A stretch of DNA of 64,000 nt from Magnaporthiopsis rhizophila (Eukaryota; Ascomycota; Sordariomycetes; Magnaporthales; Magnaporthaceae): positions 62,001 through 126,000 of the forward strand of contig PYSS01000058.1 in NCBI GenBank assembly GCA_003049465.1, in the 5' to 3' direction. Every line of letters begins with the position of its first letter. Position 1 is the stretch's first letter. This document shows, piece by piece, positions 45,958-56,050 of this stretch. A program made the translations under genes and the position numbers. The notes below the pieces were generated by a model. That model worked only from the letters and a program-made list of their open reading frames with translations. It was not told where the DNA came from and searched no databases.

Positions 45958-46271
45958 TATTACGCGGACTTAGCTTCGACAGCCATTGGGGCGCTTATAA
46001 AGGCTGCCAACAGAAGCACAAAAACCTTGCAATAAATAGGCGCCTGACCCCGCTGTTGGGAGATGCGCGCTCGGGATGCGTACCTTAATCCGGGGACAGT
46101 ACCCAAATCAGAAACGCACGGACCCCCAGCCCCTTTATATAACAGGGGCTGCCCAAGGGCCCTGAATTGCTGGAAGGGGGTTTTTTCTCCCCAAGCATCT
46201 CTTGAGACTCTAGAAGATTTATTAGCGAATATAGGATCTTCCTCAAGCCTGCACCTTGCACCCTTGTTATA
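45958..46271 (+). repeat. Right (3') LTR, 314 bp
   Basis: Begins TATTACGCGG and ends CCTTGTTATA, the transition-mutated forms of the left LTR ends. Same length as the left copy. TATA palindrome at 46127-46151. Confidence 0.93.
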
Positions 46272-46276
46272 GTGAC
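46272..46276. repeat. Target-site duplication, right copy (GTGAC)
   Basis: Matches 36720-36724 exactly. Confidence 0.9.
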
Positions 46277-46784
46277 CCCGGAAATATCTCGCTTGATTCC
46301 AGTTCGGAGCAGTCCCAATGGATCGCATCCTGCCAAAAGATAAGCAGGGGCGGAGGCAGGAGTCGTTCCTGGACCACCCAGCCCCTCGTGAACAGAATGA
46401 GACCGGCCCTTATAGAGTACTCAGACTCGTAGTCCGAGATAACCATTCTCTCTTGGGCGTCCGACCCAGCCGGTATCCGGCATGGCACACTGGATAGAGT
46501 TCTTGGGTAGAAAAGACCACCCGTGTTGTTGGGCGATGCACCGGCAGCGAGGTTGAGGTACGAGTTTCGATATACTCGGTGCATCTCGCTCGACTCCCTG
46601 GCCCAGTCCTCGGCTGAGTCTTGAATGATGCAAAGTGAGTCAATCCAGAGAAAAGATATCCCTAGTCGTCGGGTTACCTCAACTGCGTCCCTGAATGTCT
46701 TTGGCAGCTCGTTGAATGCGATCTCTTTTAGGAAATCCGAGTAGTTTTCTTGAAGAAGTCGAACCACCGGTGTGAGTCCCCCCC

Positions 46785-46865
46785 NNNNNNNNNNNNNNNN
46801 NNNNNNNNNNNNNNNNNNNNNNNNNNNNNNNNNNNNNNNNNNNNNNNNNNNNNNNNNNNNNNNNN
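46785..46865. other. Assembly gap (81 N)
   Basis: 81 unknown bases flanked on both sides by C runs (8 and 11 nt). The gap sits just after the HET LSHxCWGG motif. Confidence 0.99.
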
Positions 46866-47659
46866 CCCCCCCCCCCAGCAGTGATGACTCAGTGTCATAT
46901 AATCAGCTTCTCCAATAGATTCGCATAGAAGGACTTTAGTAGTCCCGATGCCCCCTACTGAAATAAACCGCTTTGCTTGCTGACCATGGGGGATCTCTGT
47001 CATTCGAGCGAGACAGGTAGGGTGGTTGAGAGAACAGTTCCGAATCCAACGGTGTACTTGGTCCCAACCCTCATTGGTTTCGGTGCCGACAAGACGAGGA
47101 TAGTTCGGGGCTGGATAAAGTAGCAAGGCATGTTAGTTACTTGAGTACCTTGTAACAAGATGATACAACGCTGACTTATGGCAGGAGAATGGAAAGTCCG
47201 ACTTTGGTCCGCTTCAAAGAGCAGCGTAAGGGAAGCAATTAGGCTCTTATCCCGTAAGATTTGAAGTGCGATGCCTTTCTTGGGAAACAAGCTTGTCCTT
47301 GCTACTAGAGGCTCTTCGGCTTCTGAGCTGATGTTCTTCGCCATCACCTTCTCGGCAGGTGGGGACACTGGGGCCGCTTTGCCGGCGGCGTCCCTCACAA
47401 GCAAACTGCGAACGTGACATCCGCGACCCGCCGAGTCTACAAGTCCCGCATAACTGTGGAACTTGTGCCTTGCGATCAGTTGCTTTGCTGAGATAGCTCT
47501 CGTAATCATATCGCATTTCGAGCAGAGGCGATTCAGGGTCACTTAGGTCGTCGAGGATACTGGTGGGGATGGCGACGACGGCGGCTTCGGTGTCTCCACA
47601 CGGCGAAAGACCGCCCTCCCTCTCTCGCCTTCGTCCGTCTGGAGCTTTCGTTTACGCAT

Positions 47660-48361
47660 GAGAGGAAAGCGATAGGTCAATCAAAATATTCAAGTAGACC
47701 GCCGTAGATCTTTGGAAATGGAACTCGACTAGGCAAGGGGATAAGATGTTATAAAAGTATGACTTGTGGAGTTTTGCAGTCTTGGAAAAGCTTGGAATGA
47801 TGCCTGCAAGAATTTATTTTTTGCCTCTCCAGGCACCCAGTGTCAGGTGCCTACCTACCCTACTCTGCCTGAGGCAACTGGCACCCCACAGCCGCATGTG
47901 TCAAGCCACAGTTTGTCAGAAGCGGGTCCTCCCACAGTACAATGCTGCCCGATTAAAGTGAGCTTAAAACACCCCACCCACTTTAAGCGTTTTTTTGTTC
48001 ACGCTCCCAGCTTCGCACCTCCTGTCCAGTCCACATTGGCCGCTTCAGCGACTAGTGTCTATCCTACTTCTATACTAAGTTTGTTGGGCGTGTGAATGGA
48101 CAAGTAGCCACTATAGCGCGTCATCAGATTTTTTGGCGGCGATGACGACGGCCTCGAATCAGTGTTCAAGGGTCTGAGTACTGTTTTTTTTTTTTTTTTT
48201 TTTTCGTTTTGGACCCCCCCTAGTGTCACACGGACCCTCCGGATTGGACCCCTGTGGGGCCCCGGAGACCGCTAGCCTTATGAAGTTATGATTGATGCCT
48301 ATGCCGGCACGCGCTTGCGCCGCCACTATCGGAAAATCATCATCTAACAGCGCATTTCCGC
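47660..48361. other. Divergent intergenic region
   Basis: Promoters of the HET pseudogene (-) and PARG-like gene (+). A T homopolymer of about 23 nt at 48183-48205. No gene seen. Confidence 0.5.
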
Positions 48362-49585
48362 ATGTTTTACAGCCTGTTTCGGAAGGAGCCGGACGAGCGC
48401 CAAAGCGGCAGCAAGCACCGAATGACCCAGATCTCTCACTGTGGCCAGAAGCCCGGGATGAGCCGCTCCTACGAGGCGCGGAGGGAGATGCTGAGGGCGA
48501 CCTGCAAGGAGACCCTGCAAGTCGCCAGCGACCACCTCGAGCGGCTGCAGACCACGGCGGCCGCCCGGCAGTGGCACAAGCACAGCCTCGCCACCCTCCC
48601 GCCTCTGAGCGCCAGGGCCTGCCCCAACTTCCCGCAGCCGGCGACAATCAGGGTTATCAACGAGGACACTCTGAACGCCGCCATCGACCTCATGCACCAG
48701 CACGCAGCCGTAATCGCAACATCCGCCTCTAACGCCGTTCCCGCCGCTGCTGGCTCAGCAGACCCGAACGTGGTGATCATGATCTTCGGCAACCGCCACA
48801 GCCCCGGCGGCGGCTGGAGGAACGGCGCGGTTGCGCAGGAGGAGGCCGTCTGCTACCGCAGCTCGCTGGCCATGAGCATCGAGAACGCTATGTACCCGCT
48901 TGACCGCAACGAGGGTGTCTTCAGCCCCTACGTCCTCGTCGTGCGCGAGGACATGGCCGGCAGCGGCCACCGGCTGATGTCCGGCCCCGCCGAGGACCTG
49001 CCCGTCGTCAGCGCCGTGACAGTCTGCGCCATCTACAAGCCCGAGATCTCGACGGTGCCGACGACGCCCAGCTCGGCCTTGTCGCCGTCGAGGCGTCGCC
49101 TGGAGGCTGAGGAGCAGCAGCAGCAGTCTAGGCCCGCGAATCGGCCGCCGGCGCCGGTCTGGTCGTACCAGTCATGGGGCTGGGTTGGCGCTAGAAACCG
49201 AGAGGAGGAAAAAACGGTTCAAGGAGGTAATGGCGGAAACGGCGAGGGAGCAAGCAGCGGCGGAAGCGGGGGAGGAGGACGAGGACGAGAGAAGCCGATA
49301 TTCGCCCTCGGCCGCGATCGCCACTACACCAAGGAGAAGATGCGGCTGGCGCTGCGCATGGCGGCCAGCCATGGGAAGCGGTCGCTTGTGCTCGGCGCCT
49401 TCGGCTGCGGCGTGTACGCGAACCCGCCCGAGGACGTGGCGCAGTGCTGGCTCGAGGTGCTGCAGGACGACGAGTTCCGCCTGCCGGGCAACTGGTGGCG
49501 CGACGTCTGCTTCGCCGTCTACGACCCCAAGGGCGAGGGGAACTATGAGATTTTCAGGAAGGTGCTGCACGGCCAAAAGGTGTAG
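48362..49585 (+). CDS. Microbial-type poly(ADP-ribose) glycohydrolase (PARG) domain protein
   Basis: Intronless, 407 residues. Helical N-terminal region SRSYEARREMLRATCKETL is typical of bacterial/fungal-type PARG (TIGR02452 group). The catalytic signature GGGWRNGAVAQEEAVCYRS lies near residues 147-165: the GGG loop followed by the adjacent QEE glutamates. The macrodomain C-terminal motif LVLGAFGCGVYANPPEDVA follows near residue 340. Reaction: hydrolysis of ribose-ribose bonds in poly(ADP-ribose), with roles in DNA repair and ADP-ribose turnover. A low-complexity Gln/Gly/Ser/Arg insert of about 60 residues (EEQQQQSRPANRPP ... GGGGRGRE) separates the two halves of the macrodomain. The first ATG may be replaced by Met at 48421, closer to the conserved region. 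Converges on the PhiA-like gene. Confidence 0.92.
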   Translation: MFYSLFRKEPDERQSGSKHRMTQISHCGQKPGMSRSYEARREMLRATCKETLQVASDHLERLQTTAAARQWHKHSLATLPPLSARACPNFPQPATIRVINEDTLNAAIDLMHQHAAVIATSASNAVPAAAGSADPNVVIMIFGNRHSPGGGWRNGAVAQEEAVCYRSSLAMSIENAMYPLDRNEGVFSPYVLVVREDMAGSGHRLMSGPAEDLPVVSAVTVCAIYKPEISTVPTTPSSALSPSRRRLEAEEQQQQSRPANRPPAPVWSYQSWGWVGARNREEEKTVQGGNGGNGEGASSGGSGGGGRGREKPIFALGRDRHYTKEKMRLALRMAASHGKRSLVLGAFGCGVYANPPEDVAQCWLEVLQDDEFRLPGNWWRDVCFAVYDPKGEGNYEIFRKVLHGQKV

Positions 49586-49925
49586 GCTTTACGGCTTTGG
49601 GCAGCTCCGCTCGTCCACAAACGATTGAGGGCATTTTCTGTGGGCGTTGGGTGTTTTTATCTTTTGGCGCACCAACAACATTTGCAACAACATCTGGACT
49701 GGATGACTGGGAGAGGTATGGGTGCTTGTGAGGGATTTTCGGGCGTGGTGTCGTCTCGTGGACGCACGCTCACACCCTCCATTCCCCAACAAAGCGTCTT
49801 TTATAACTACCTCTGATCTATACCGTAAATACAATGAACGAATGAATGAATGAATGAATGACGCTGAGCTATGACACAAAAAATCCTTATATCCTTATTC
49901 CATCAACCGCGGTGGTGCTCGTCGT
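49586..49925. other. Convergent intergenic region with GAAT repeat
   Basis: Contains (GAAT)n, about five copies, at 49838-49860. Likely 3' UTRs of both neighbours. Confidence 0.6.
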
Positions 49926-50522
49926 TTAGGCGGTGTACAGGCAGGTGACGGGCTTCTTGGCCTGGGAGGCGCGGAGGGAGACGCTCACGCAGTCCCTATG
50001 GCCCTGGGGCTCGTCGACGCCGGCCCGAGCCCAGATGCTGAAGGAGCCGGCGGGCTCGTTGGCCTGGCCGCCCCTTGGGGGGCAGGCCAGGAAGGTGACG
50101 TTGTTGAACATCAGGTTGTTGATGTAGTCGAGCCTGAAGGTGGTGCGCTCCGAGTTGCGCCACGCGATCTGGTTGCCAGTCGAGTACGCGACTTGGCCCT
50201 GGCCCATGGCGGAGCGCATAACAAAGACCTGCTGGGGCGTGGCCCTGGGCGACTCCAGGAACAGCCCACCGTTCCTGAGGAAGAAGGTGGCCATTTCCGG
50301 GTCCTCGGCGCCGCCCTCGCAGGTGGCGTTCTGCGCGGGCAGGCGCAGGCTCAGGCCGTGGTTGGCAGCCTGGACAAACTGCAAGTGCGCCCTGTGGCCG
50401 GTCCGCAGGCTGATGAGGTTGAAGCGCGCGTCGGCCGCGATGACGGGCGGGTCGGCGGGCGCGGCCGAGGCCGGGGCGGCCAGGAGGGAGAGGACGGAGG
50501 CTGCGAGCGTGAGGAACTGCAT
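49926..50522 (-). CDS. PhiA-like secreted cell wall protein
   Basis: Intronless, 198 residues. Signal peptide MQFLTLAASVLSLLAAPASA. Mature domain pattern ARFNLISLRTGHRAHLQ, GLSLRLPAQNATCEG, ATFFLRNGGLFLE, QQVFVMRSAMGQGQVAYSTG, then FSIWARAGVDEPQGHRDCVS matches the fungal PhiA / phialide-wall protein family, with conserved cysteines (TCEG, ACPP, DCVS, TCLYTA at the end). Known role: in Aspergillus, PhiA is a wall protein needed for phialide and conidium development; in other fungi such proteins are abundant culture-filtrate proteins. A TATAAAT element lies about 200 bp upstream on the minus strand (near 50730). Confidence 0.85.
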   Translation of the reverse strand: MQFLTLAASVLSLLAAPASAAPADPPVIAADARFNLISLRTGHRAHLQFVQAANHGLSLRLPAQNATCEGGAEDPEMATFFLRNGGLFLESPRATPQQVFVMRSAMGQGQVAYSTGNQIAWRNSERTTFRLDYINNLMFNNVTFLACPPRGGQANEPAGSFSIWARAGVDEPQGHRDCVSVSLRASQAKKPVTCLYTA

Positions 50523-52815
50523 TTTGGCGGGTGACTCGGCTGTGGGTGCAAAGAAAGGAACGACTGAGTGTGGTTTTGTGCCGAGGTTGATGTTGTTGGC
50601 TTTAAGGACTGGAAGTGTTATTAACGAAAGTGGTGAGCTGGTGTCGGATAGCTGCAGTGGATAAGGAGAGAGGGTGAGGAGAGAGGAGGAATGTTGGGTT
50701 GGAGTAGATGATGCTGCCAGTTTCCATTTATACATACCTCTCTCTACCTACAACCTGGGCGGCGGCGGCGAGTCAATGCCCACTTTGACAGATTCCTCCC
50801 AGCCGACTCGGTGACACCCCATGCCATGCCATGATAGTACTGTACGCAACGTTGTATTTCCCCTTAGAAGCGCACCGTGATCGCCGTCAGCCCTTGGGTG
50901 TTTCTTCATGCCTTCCGCGAACGTTTGACATCATTGTGTTGTACCTTGCTAGGGAAATACGAGACGAAAACTGGAACCGACTTGACGGCCAGCGCGATCC
51001 CAGGTACTCGTCTCCAGCTATTACGTCGCCGCCCCGCATTTTCGACGTTGACTGGGAGCCGAAACGTGGATCTTGTCATTCCAGAACCTGGAGTTTCTAA
51101 AAACTGACCGCCTGCTTGAAGCCTTGCAGATCTCCCTTTTTCGGCAGGCAAATTCTGGGGGTGACCCCGGGACCACAGCCCCATTTTCCCCTGGAAAGCC
51201 CCTTTCTACCTGCACTACGGGCCGGCCGACATGAGCCTGATCCCGCAGTTCCTTCAGAATGCATCTTCTCTCAGCCTCTCTCGCAGTGGACCAATCCCAT
51301 GTTTCTCGGGATGCTTGAGCCGCGATGATTAGGCGAGTCCTGCAGCAGGTCGCGAACCCTTGGAACTGTAATCGCTCCGTGGCTGGGGACTGGATAGGGA
51401 TCAAAGTTAAACAAACAACCGATCCTCCAACACGGGTTCCTCCAAGGGTCTGACCGTTCGCCACCACCCATGCCTCCCTGATTCGCCTGGGCGCCTTGCA
51501 GTCCGTCCCTATTTCCCTACCTCCGGGATAACAAACTCGTTCATGAGACGTCTCTCTTCACCACGAAGATGGAGCCCCCCCACTTGGGCCCTTTCGGACA
51601 ACAGTCGGGCGATGCCGTCGCCGGCTCTGCAGGGTTTTCGTCCCGGGCCGGCATACATGCCTCGAGCAGTGTTTATCAACATGTCGGCATCTGGAATTGC
51701 GCAGTTGGCGATCTACTCCCGCAATTCCGTCTGGGTTCATTGATGTAACTGTCTGGGCCTTGGCGGAACCTGGCTGCCACCCCCATTAAGGCCGACTAGA
51801 TCGACCAAGCTCTCTCCGGGATTCGGCCCATTGGAAAACTAATTACTCGAACGGGCAAAGCGACGCTAGACCTCGATGACGGGACCGTTGCCGTGTCCCG
51901 GTGTCGCCGTTGTGGATACCGGCCTCTGCACTTGTCCTAGAACATCATCCCAGTGTGACGAGGTATGAAGCGCAGACAGGACTGACTCCCAGGTGTGACG
52001 TAACAGAGTCGCAAGGCTCATCCCCAGCCCCCGCAGGCGGGAGCAAGGTCTTCACGACGTCGACGAGGCGTCCGCGCACAGGAGGGTTGATAAGCCATCG
52101 ACGATTCTGCTTCCGGGCTGATGCGGTGTACGGCGGCGGCGTGTACCTATCCCTAGGGATCCGCCTCTGCCACTCGCTGCGGCCCCCGACGTTTCGTTCT
52201 TGGCCCGGTGCGGCCGTCTCGGATGTGCGTGGCCGGGCCGATCCCCCGATCCCAGGGGTTCGCCTGGAGCAGGCTTTGGGTCGGTTCTGACTCGTCGTCG
52301 TTTTCCTGGCTGCTGTTGCGATGGCATTGGGCATGAACATCGTGAAGGGCATAACCTGGGAATTAACATAAAGGAGAGACACAGCCCAGTTGGCGGCTCA
52401 TCGGATAGGGCCGAATGAACACGCGAACGCGGTTGGCCGTCGGACCGGGACACGGGGCGGTTGCCATGTCACAGGGTAGAGGCGTGGCGTGTAGAAATTG
52501 GCAGAGGCTGGAACTGACTGAGCTAGTCGCCGTGCAAGTTGATGGCGGACGAGTTCGCGGAAGATGAAGCACTGATGAGAGGGTATCAGATGTGGGCCTG
52601 AGGCACAGAGCAGCCGCCGTCATCTTGCCCGGGAGCCGACGATGCAAGACAAGTCCCACTGTAAATCGACTGTGCGCTAATCGCAACGTCTGAATGCTAC
52701 TACCCGACATCCCTTTCCCGTTGTGTCTATCAATGGAATACCTCTACTGATGAATGCTTCGTAATCACCACAATAACTCCCTCTAACAACGCGCGCCTGT
52801 CGACTCTCCCGACGG
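50523..52815. other. 2.3 kb without a supportable gene
   Basis: Short open frames only. The right part is the 3' flank of the carboxypeptidase; the left 250 bp are the PhiA-like promoter. Nothing else recognised. Confidence 0.5.
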
Positions 52816-54251
52816 CTATTTCTTGCCCGCCTGCAGAAGCAGCTCCATCAGCCCGACCCCGACCGTACACCGCGTCGTGTCAAACTCGGCCTGGTCCGGG
52901 TAGAAGGGACAGAATCCCTGCTCGGCGGCCGCGTTGTTCCCGTACCCAAACTCGATGCCGAACCCAAACACCTTGTTCTTGGACCTGTCGACGATGTGCC
53001 GGCTGTAGGCGTGATCGACAGAGCAGCCCGTGCTGGGCCCGACGCCGTGCATGGCCTCCCACGACGGGAACGACCGCGTGCCCGCGTTGTTCATGCCGCC
53101 CGCGATGCGATCCGCCGCCAGCGACAGCGCGTCCCAGTCCCGCTGGTCCATGTACTCGCGGTACTCGAATCCGGGTCTGTCGGGCAGGACCCCTCGCTTG
53201 CCATCGTAGGCCGGGTTGCGCCAGTTCATGTCTTTGTCATCTGACTGGATCGTGTCGAAGCACCAGCCGTGGATCACCATGCCCGCCACCGAGTGCAGGT
53301 CCGCCAGCCAGCCGATGTTTGGGTGCGAGTCCAGCACCCAGCGCACGTTGCGCGTCTCGGGCTCCGAGAAGGCCGCGGGCCCGTGGTACAGCTGGCTGGC
53401 CGGGTTGCGCGGGTCGAACTGCGGGTCCGTGCCGATGGTCTCGGGAGCCATGTACTTATCCAAGTCCCACGCCACGTCGTAGTTGCGGTTCAGGTCCACG
53501 CCGATCGAGGCCGGGTCGCCGGCCGTCGCGTTCTTGGGGTTGCGGTTCTTGCGCCAGCAGCTGTTCGTCTCCTGGTCGTAGGCCACGCCGTCTCTGCCAT
53601 GGAAGATTCTTCGTCAGCACACCGGCGCCTCGCTCACTGCGGCATTTTGACTTACGGGTTGGCTACAGTGATCACCACGAGCCCCAGATCCAGCGCATTG
53701 GCGACCTGCCCGGCCGTGTACCAAACGCCGCCGTACGTGAGGCCCTTCTTCTCCTCGCGCGCCCAGAGGAGATCCGAAACGAAGTAGAGCAGGTGGTCCG
53801 GGCCACCCCTCTCTCGAGCGTGGGCCGCGGCGAAGAGGAGGACGCTGTAGCCCTTATAATTGCCCGGCTTGCCCTTGCCACCTTTGCCACCAACGCGGAG
53901 GCCGAAGAAGGTGGCGTTGTTGTGTGTCTTCTCGGGCGCGTCGAACAGCTCGACATCCTTGAAGCGCTTCGCCAGCGCCTGGGACGCCGACTTGACTTCT
54001 GCCATGCTCATGATGGAGGAAACGGTGGGAACGCCGCCGGGCTGGCTGCCGACCCCGCGAGGTGGGTTGCTGCCCCCGGCGAAGCGGTCGGTCGTGGAGA
54101 CGGGGAGAAAGGTACCGTTGCCGTCGCCGCCGGGCCCCTGGCGACGGTAGATGGGGTGCTCGCCACGGCTTTCCATCTCGGTCATGCAGGCCGAGGCACC
54201 CCACGCCCAGAGGCAGTAGAGGAATATTGACCGGCTCATCTTGGAAAGCAT
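52816..54251 (-). CDS. Secreted zinc carboxypeptidase, family M14
   Basis: Two exons, 54251..53656 and 53593..52816, join in phase 2 to 457 residues. N-terminal signal sequence (MSRSIFLYCLWAWGASA), then a propeptide-like region with Gly/Pro-rich linker. Zinc ligands: His144 and Glu147 in AAAHARERG, His299 in ADLHSVAG. Substrate-binding NRNYD follows VDLNR near residue 235, and the general-base Glu413 is in FGIEFGYGN. VANPDGVAYDQ, the canonical NPDG region, is created by splicing. Reaction: release of C-terminal residues from peptides, outside the cell. The Met at 54239 is an alternative start that would give a cleaner signal peptide. It lies head-to-head with a subtilisin-like protease 1.8 kb away. 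Confidence 0.92.
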
Positions 54252-56050
54252 ACTGATCTGAGTGAGGGAATTGGTTGATGGCGTTCGAAGCAGAAGAACG
54301 GCCAGACGAGTTGGATGGCTGTTGGCTTCTTGCTGCGAGGAGACTCTGACAGGTACGGCACAGCCAACGAGACAGGCCTTTATACCGAATGGTGGTCCTC
54401 CAGCCTTGACCGTGAGGTGGGGAGAACAATATCAAGGGCACATTCGGACTTAAAGAATGCTCGCGTTTGCATGTCGATGAGTTTGGTGCGGCTAGTCGAC
54501 GATGTCATTGCCCACATTCTTCCACGCGGCAGGGCTGCAGGATGTGCACCCCGGTTGCCACGACTGTCGAGCAAACCACGCGACGGCAACGAGCGTCTGT
54601 GCCACCGAAGCATTCTAGAATTTCGGATACCCGGCGGTCCAGTCAACAAACCTCTCGGTTGCACGCCACGGATACAGGACAGCGCCAGGGGACATTCCGT
54701 TGCCATCAGTCACGCCGCCCGATGACGGGAACAGACGGATCCGATAAATTAGCCCAGTTTCTGGGAAATTTGCGGATGGAAAGGCCTCTGCTGGCTGGCT
54801 ATCCGGGCTCGCCAGCTATTGTTCGACACGTTCTCCTTAGTATTGTCCTCTACTTCGGGTGCTACCATTCGATGGCGCGGACCCACCAGGGAGATTTGTG
54901 GTGTGGACGTTGGTATTGTTCTCCCTGACGCCACATTCGATCCTTTCCATGGCGTAGGAGCTAAACGAGCTTGACAAAGAACAGCAGAACGCCTTGTCGG
55001 AGGGACAGAAAGTAAATGTTTATGCATTCCAGGAACGGCAGGACCTTCGTTTCTTACTGCAAGCTTGGTGCTGTGCACTTTGTTCCGTGTAGCCGAATCT
55101 TGGCATGGCGCCTCCGGGCAGATAAGGATCGACAAGGCCACCAACGATGCCACGTCATGACTACCTCTCGCCGGGCGTCTCCGTTTAATATGCTAGAAGC
55201 AACTGCTCGCTCCAGAACTGGCACGAAGGGTGCTACAGGCAGGACGCAGTGGGAGAGCCCAAGAAATACCACACTGTCTTAAGACGAGCATTCCGGGTGG
55301 AGGCTTTGTGTTAAAGGTGGCCACAATATCATGACACACTGTACCCGCCGTCCAGGTTGCAACTGTTGGAGATTCTGGACTACCACTCCATTTACTCGCA
55401 GATACTGGCGATCTTTCTCTAGCTGGGGCGCAGGACTAAGACATAATTAGTACCTACCGTAGGTGTGCTGTTGCGGCACCCTTACCCACCAAGCACCGAG
55501 TCCTGCATCCTACCTGTGTAGGGTGTAGGAAAGACACCAATCGTACAACGAGCCGAAGCAAAAGGACCAACCGGCCGGAAAAGAAGTTACGGAGCCGCCA
55601 CGAGCGCGGCCGCCCACTTTGCACGGGCCTCAGCATTAGTCGCTTGGCGCTGCGGCAGGCTCGCATCAATTTCGCTGCCAGTAGGGGCGGCGTTCGCTCG
55701 CAGCGTTGGGCCGGCCGCAAAGTTCTACGTCAGTATGGGGCCCTTTCCAGGGGCTTGGCTGGCGCGCCTATCGATGTCCCGCCCGCAGTTTGGGACCTGC
55801 CCTTCCCGTCGATTGCAGCGACCTGATGCAACCTCGTATTTGCATGTTAGTCCTGAATGCCATCCATGTAATATCCACCCGCCAGCATGCAGATTTCGCC
55901 CTGCAGGACTCGAGATAGACGGTCGGTCAACGTCGCCGACGTGCTTAAGAGACTGAACGGCCCCCATTGCCCGCATCACCATGGCCTCTCTCGCCCTCTC
56001 CAGCCCCAGGCCCCCGGACTCCTGCGGCATCCCACCGCTGCAACGACGAG
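54252..56050. other. Shared upstream region of two divergent secreted-protease genes
   Basis: 1.8 kb without a supportable gene, bounded by the start codons of the M14 and S8 protease genes. Would contain both promoters; common regulator sites were not resolved by eye. Confidence 0.5.

Larger units (their letters stand above)
36725..46271 (+). mobile_element. RIP-degraded Ty3/gypsy LTR retrotransposon, 9,547 bp, inserted in HET gene
   Basis: Two 314-bp direct LTRs (36725-37038 and 45958-46271) bound an AT-rich interior with no intact frame. Both ends are flanked by GTGAC. Remains of pol can be read on the plus strand: a CCHC knuckle (40480-40521), the integrase H2C2 domain (44641-44778) and the integrase core (about 45113-45304). 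This order gives plus orientation and Ty3/gypsy affiliation. A purine tract (A8GGGAGG) precedes the right LTR. Differences from the expected codons are C-to-T or G-to-A, producing many stops, as in RIP. Reverse transcriptase and RNase H were not located. The length, and a long minus-strand ghost frame at 43.47-44.08 kb, suggest a second element nested inside. Confidence 0.93.
46272..47659 (-). pseudogene. HET-domain gene, 5' part carrying the HET domain
   Basis: ATG at 47659 (MRKRKLQTDEGERG) opens a frame that meets one TAA at 47543-47545 and continues with LNRLCSKC, SAGRGCHVRSLLV. A 38-nt intron (47148-47111, with an ACTAAC branch site) leads to NYPRLVGTE, then the HET signature: YMTLSHHCWGG, an 81-N gap, LPKTFRDAVEVTRRLGISF, LWIDSLCIIQDSAEDW and MHRVYRNSYLNLAA. 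The stretch to the insertion includes LFTRGWVVQERLL and HWDCSELESSE, standard HET landmarks. A second H in LSHHCWGG is unusual. Known family role: cell-death-triggering allorecognition between fungal strains. Broken by the insertion and nonsense codons. Confidence 0.9.

Noticed and set aside
36725..46271. CRISPR array, rRNA or mitochondrial DNA as explanation of the AT-rich block
   Set aside because: No spaced identical repeats, no rRNA motifs; LTRs, target-site duplication and gypsy integrase ghosts explain it.
46005..46328. Minus-strand frames inside the right LTR
   Set aside because: They run from HET coding sequence into the LTR and duplicate an equivalent frame in the left LTR; not separate genes.
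47247..47516. 89-codon alternative minus-strand frame at the HET 5' end
   Set aside because: Lacks the LCSKC and SAxxGC landmarks that the overlapping frame shows.
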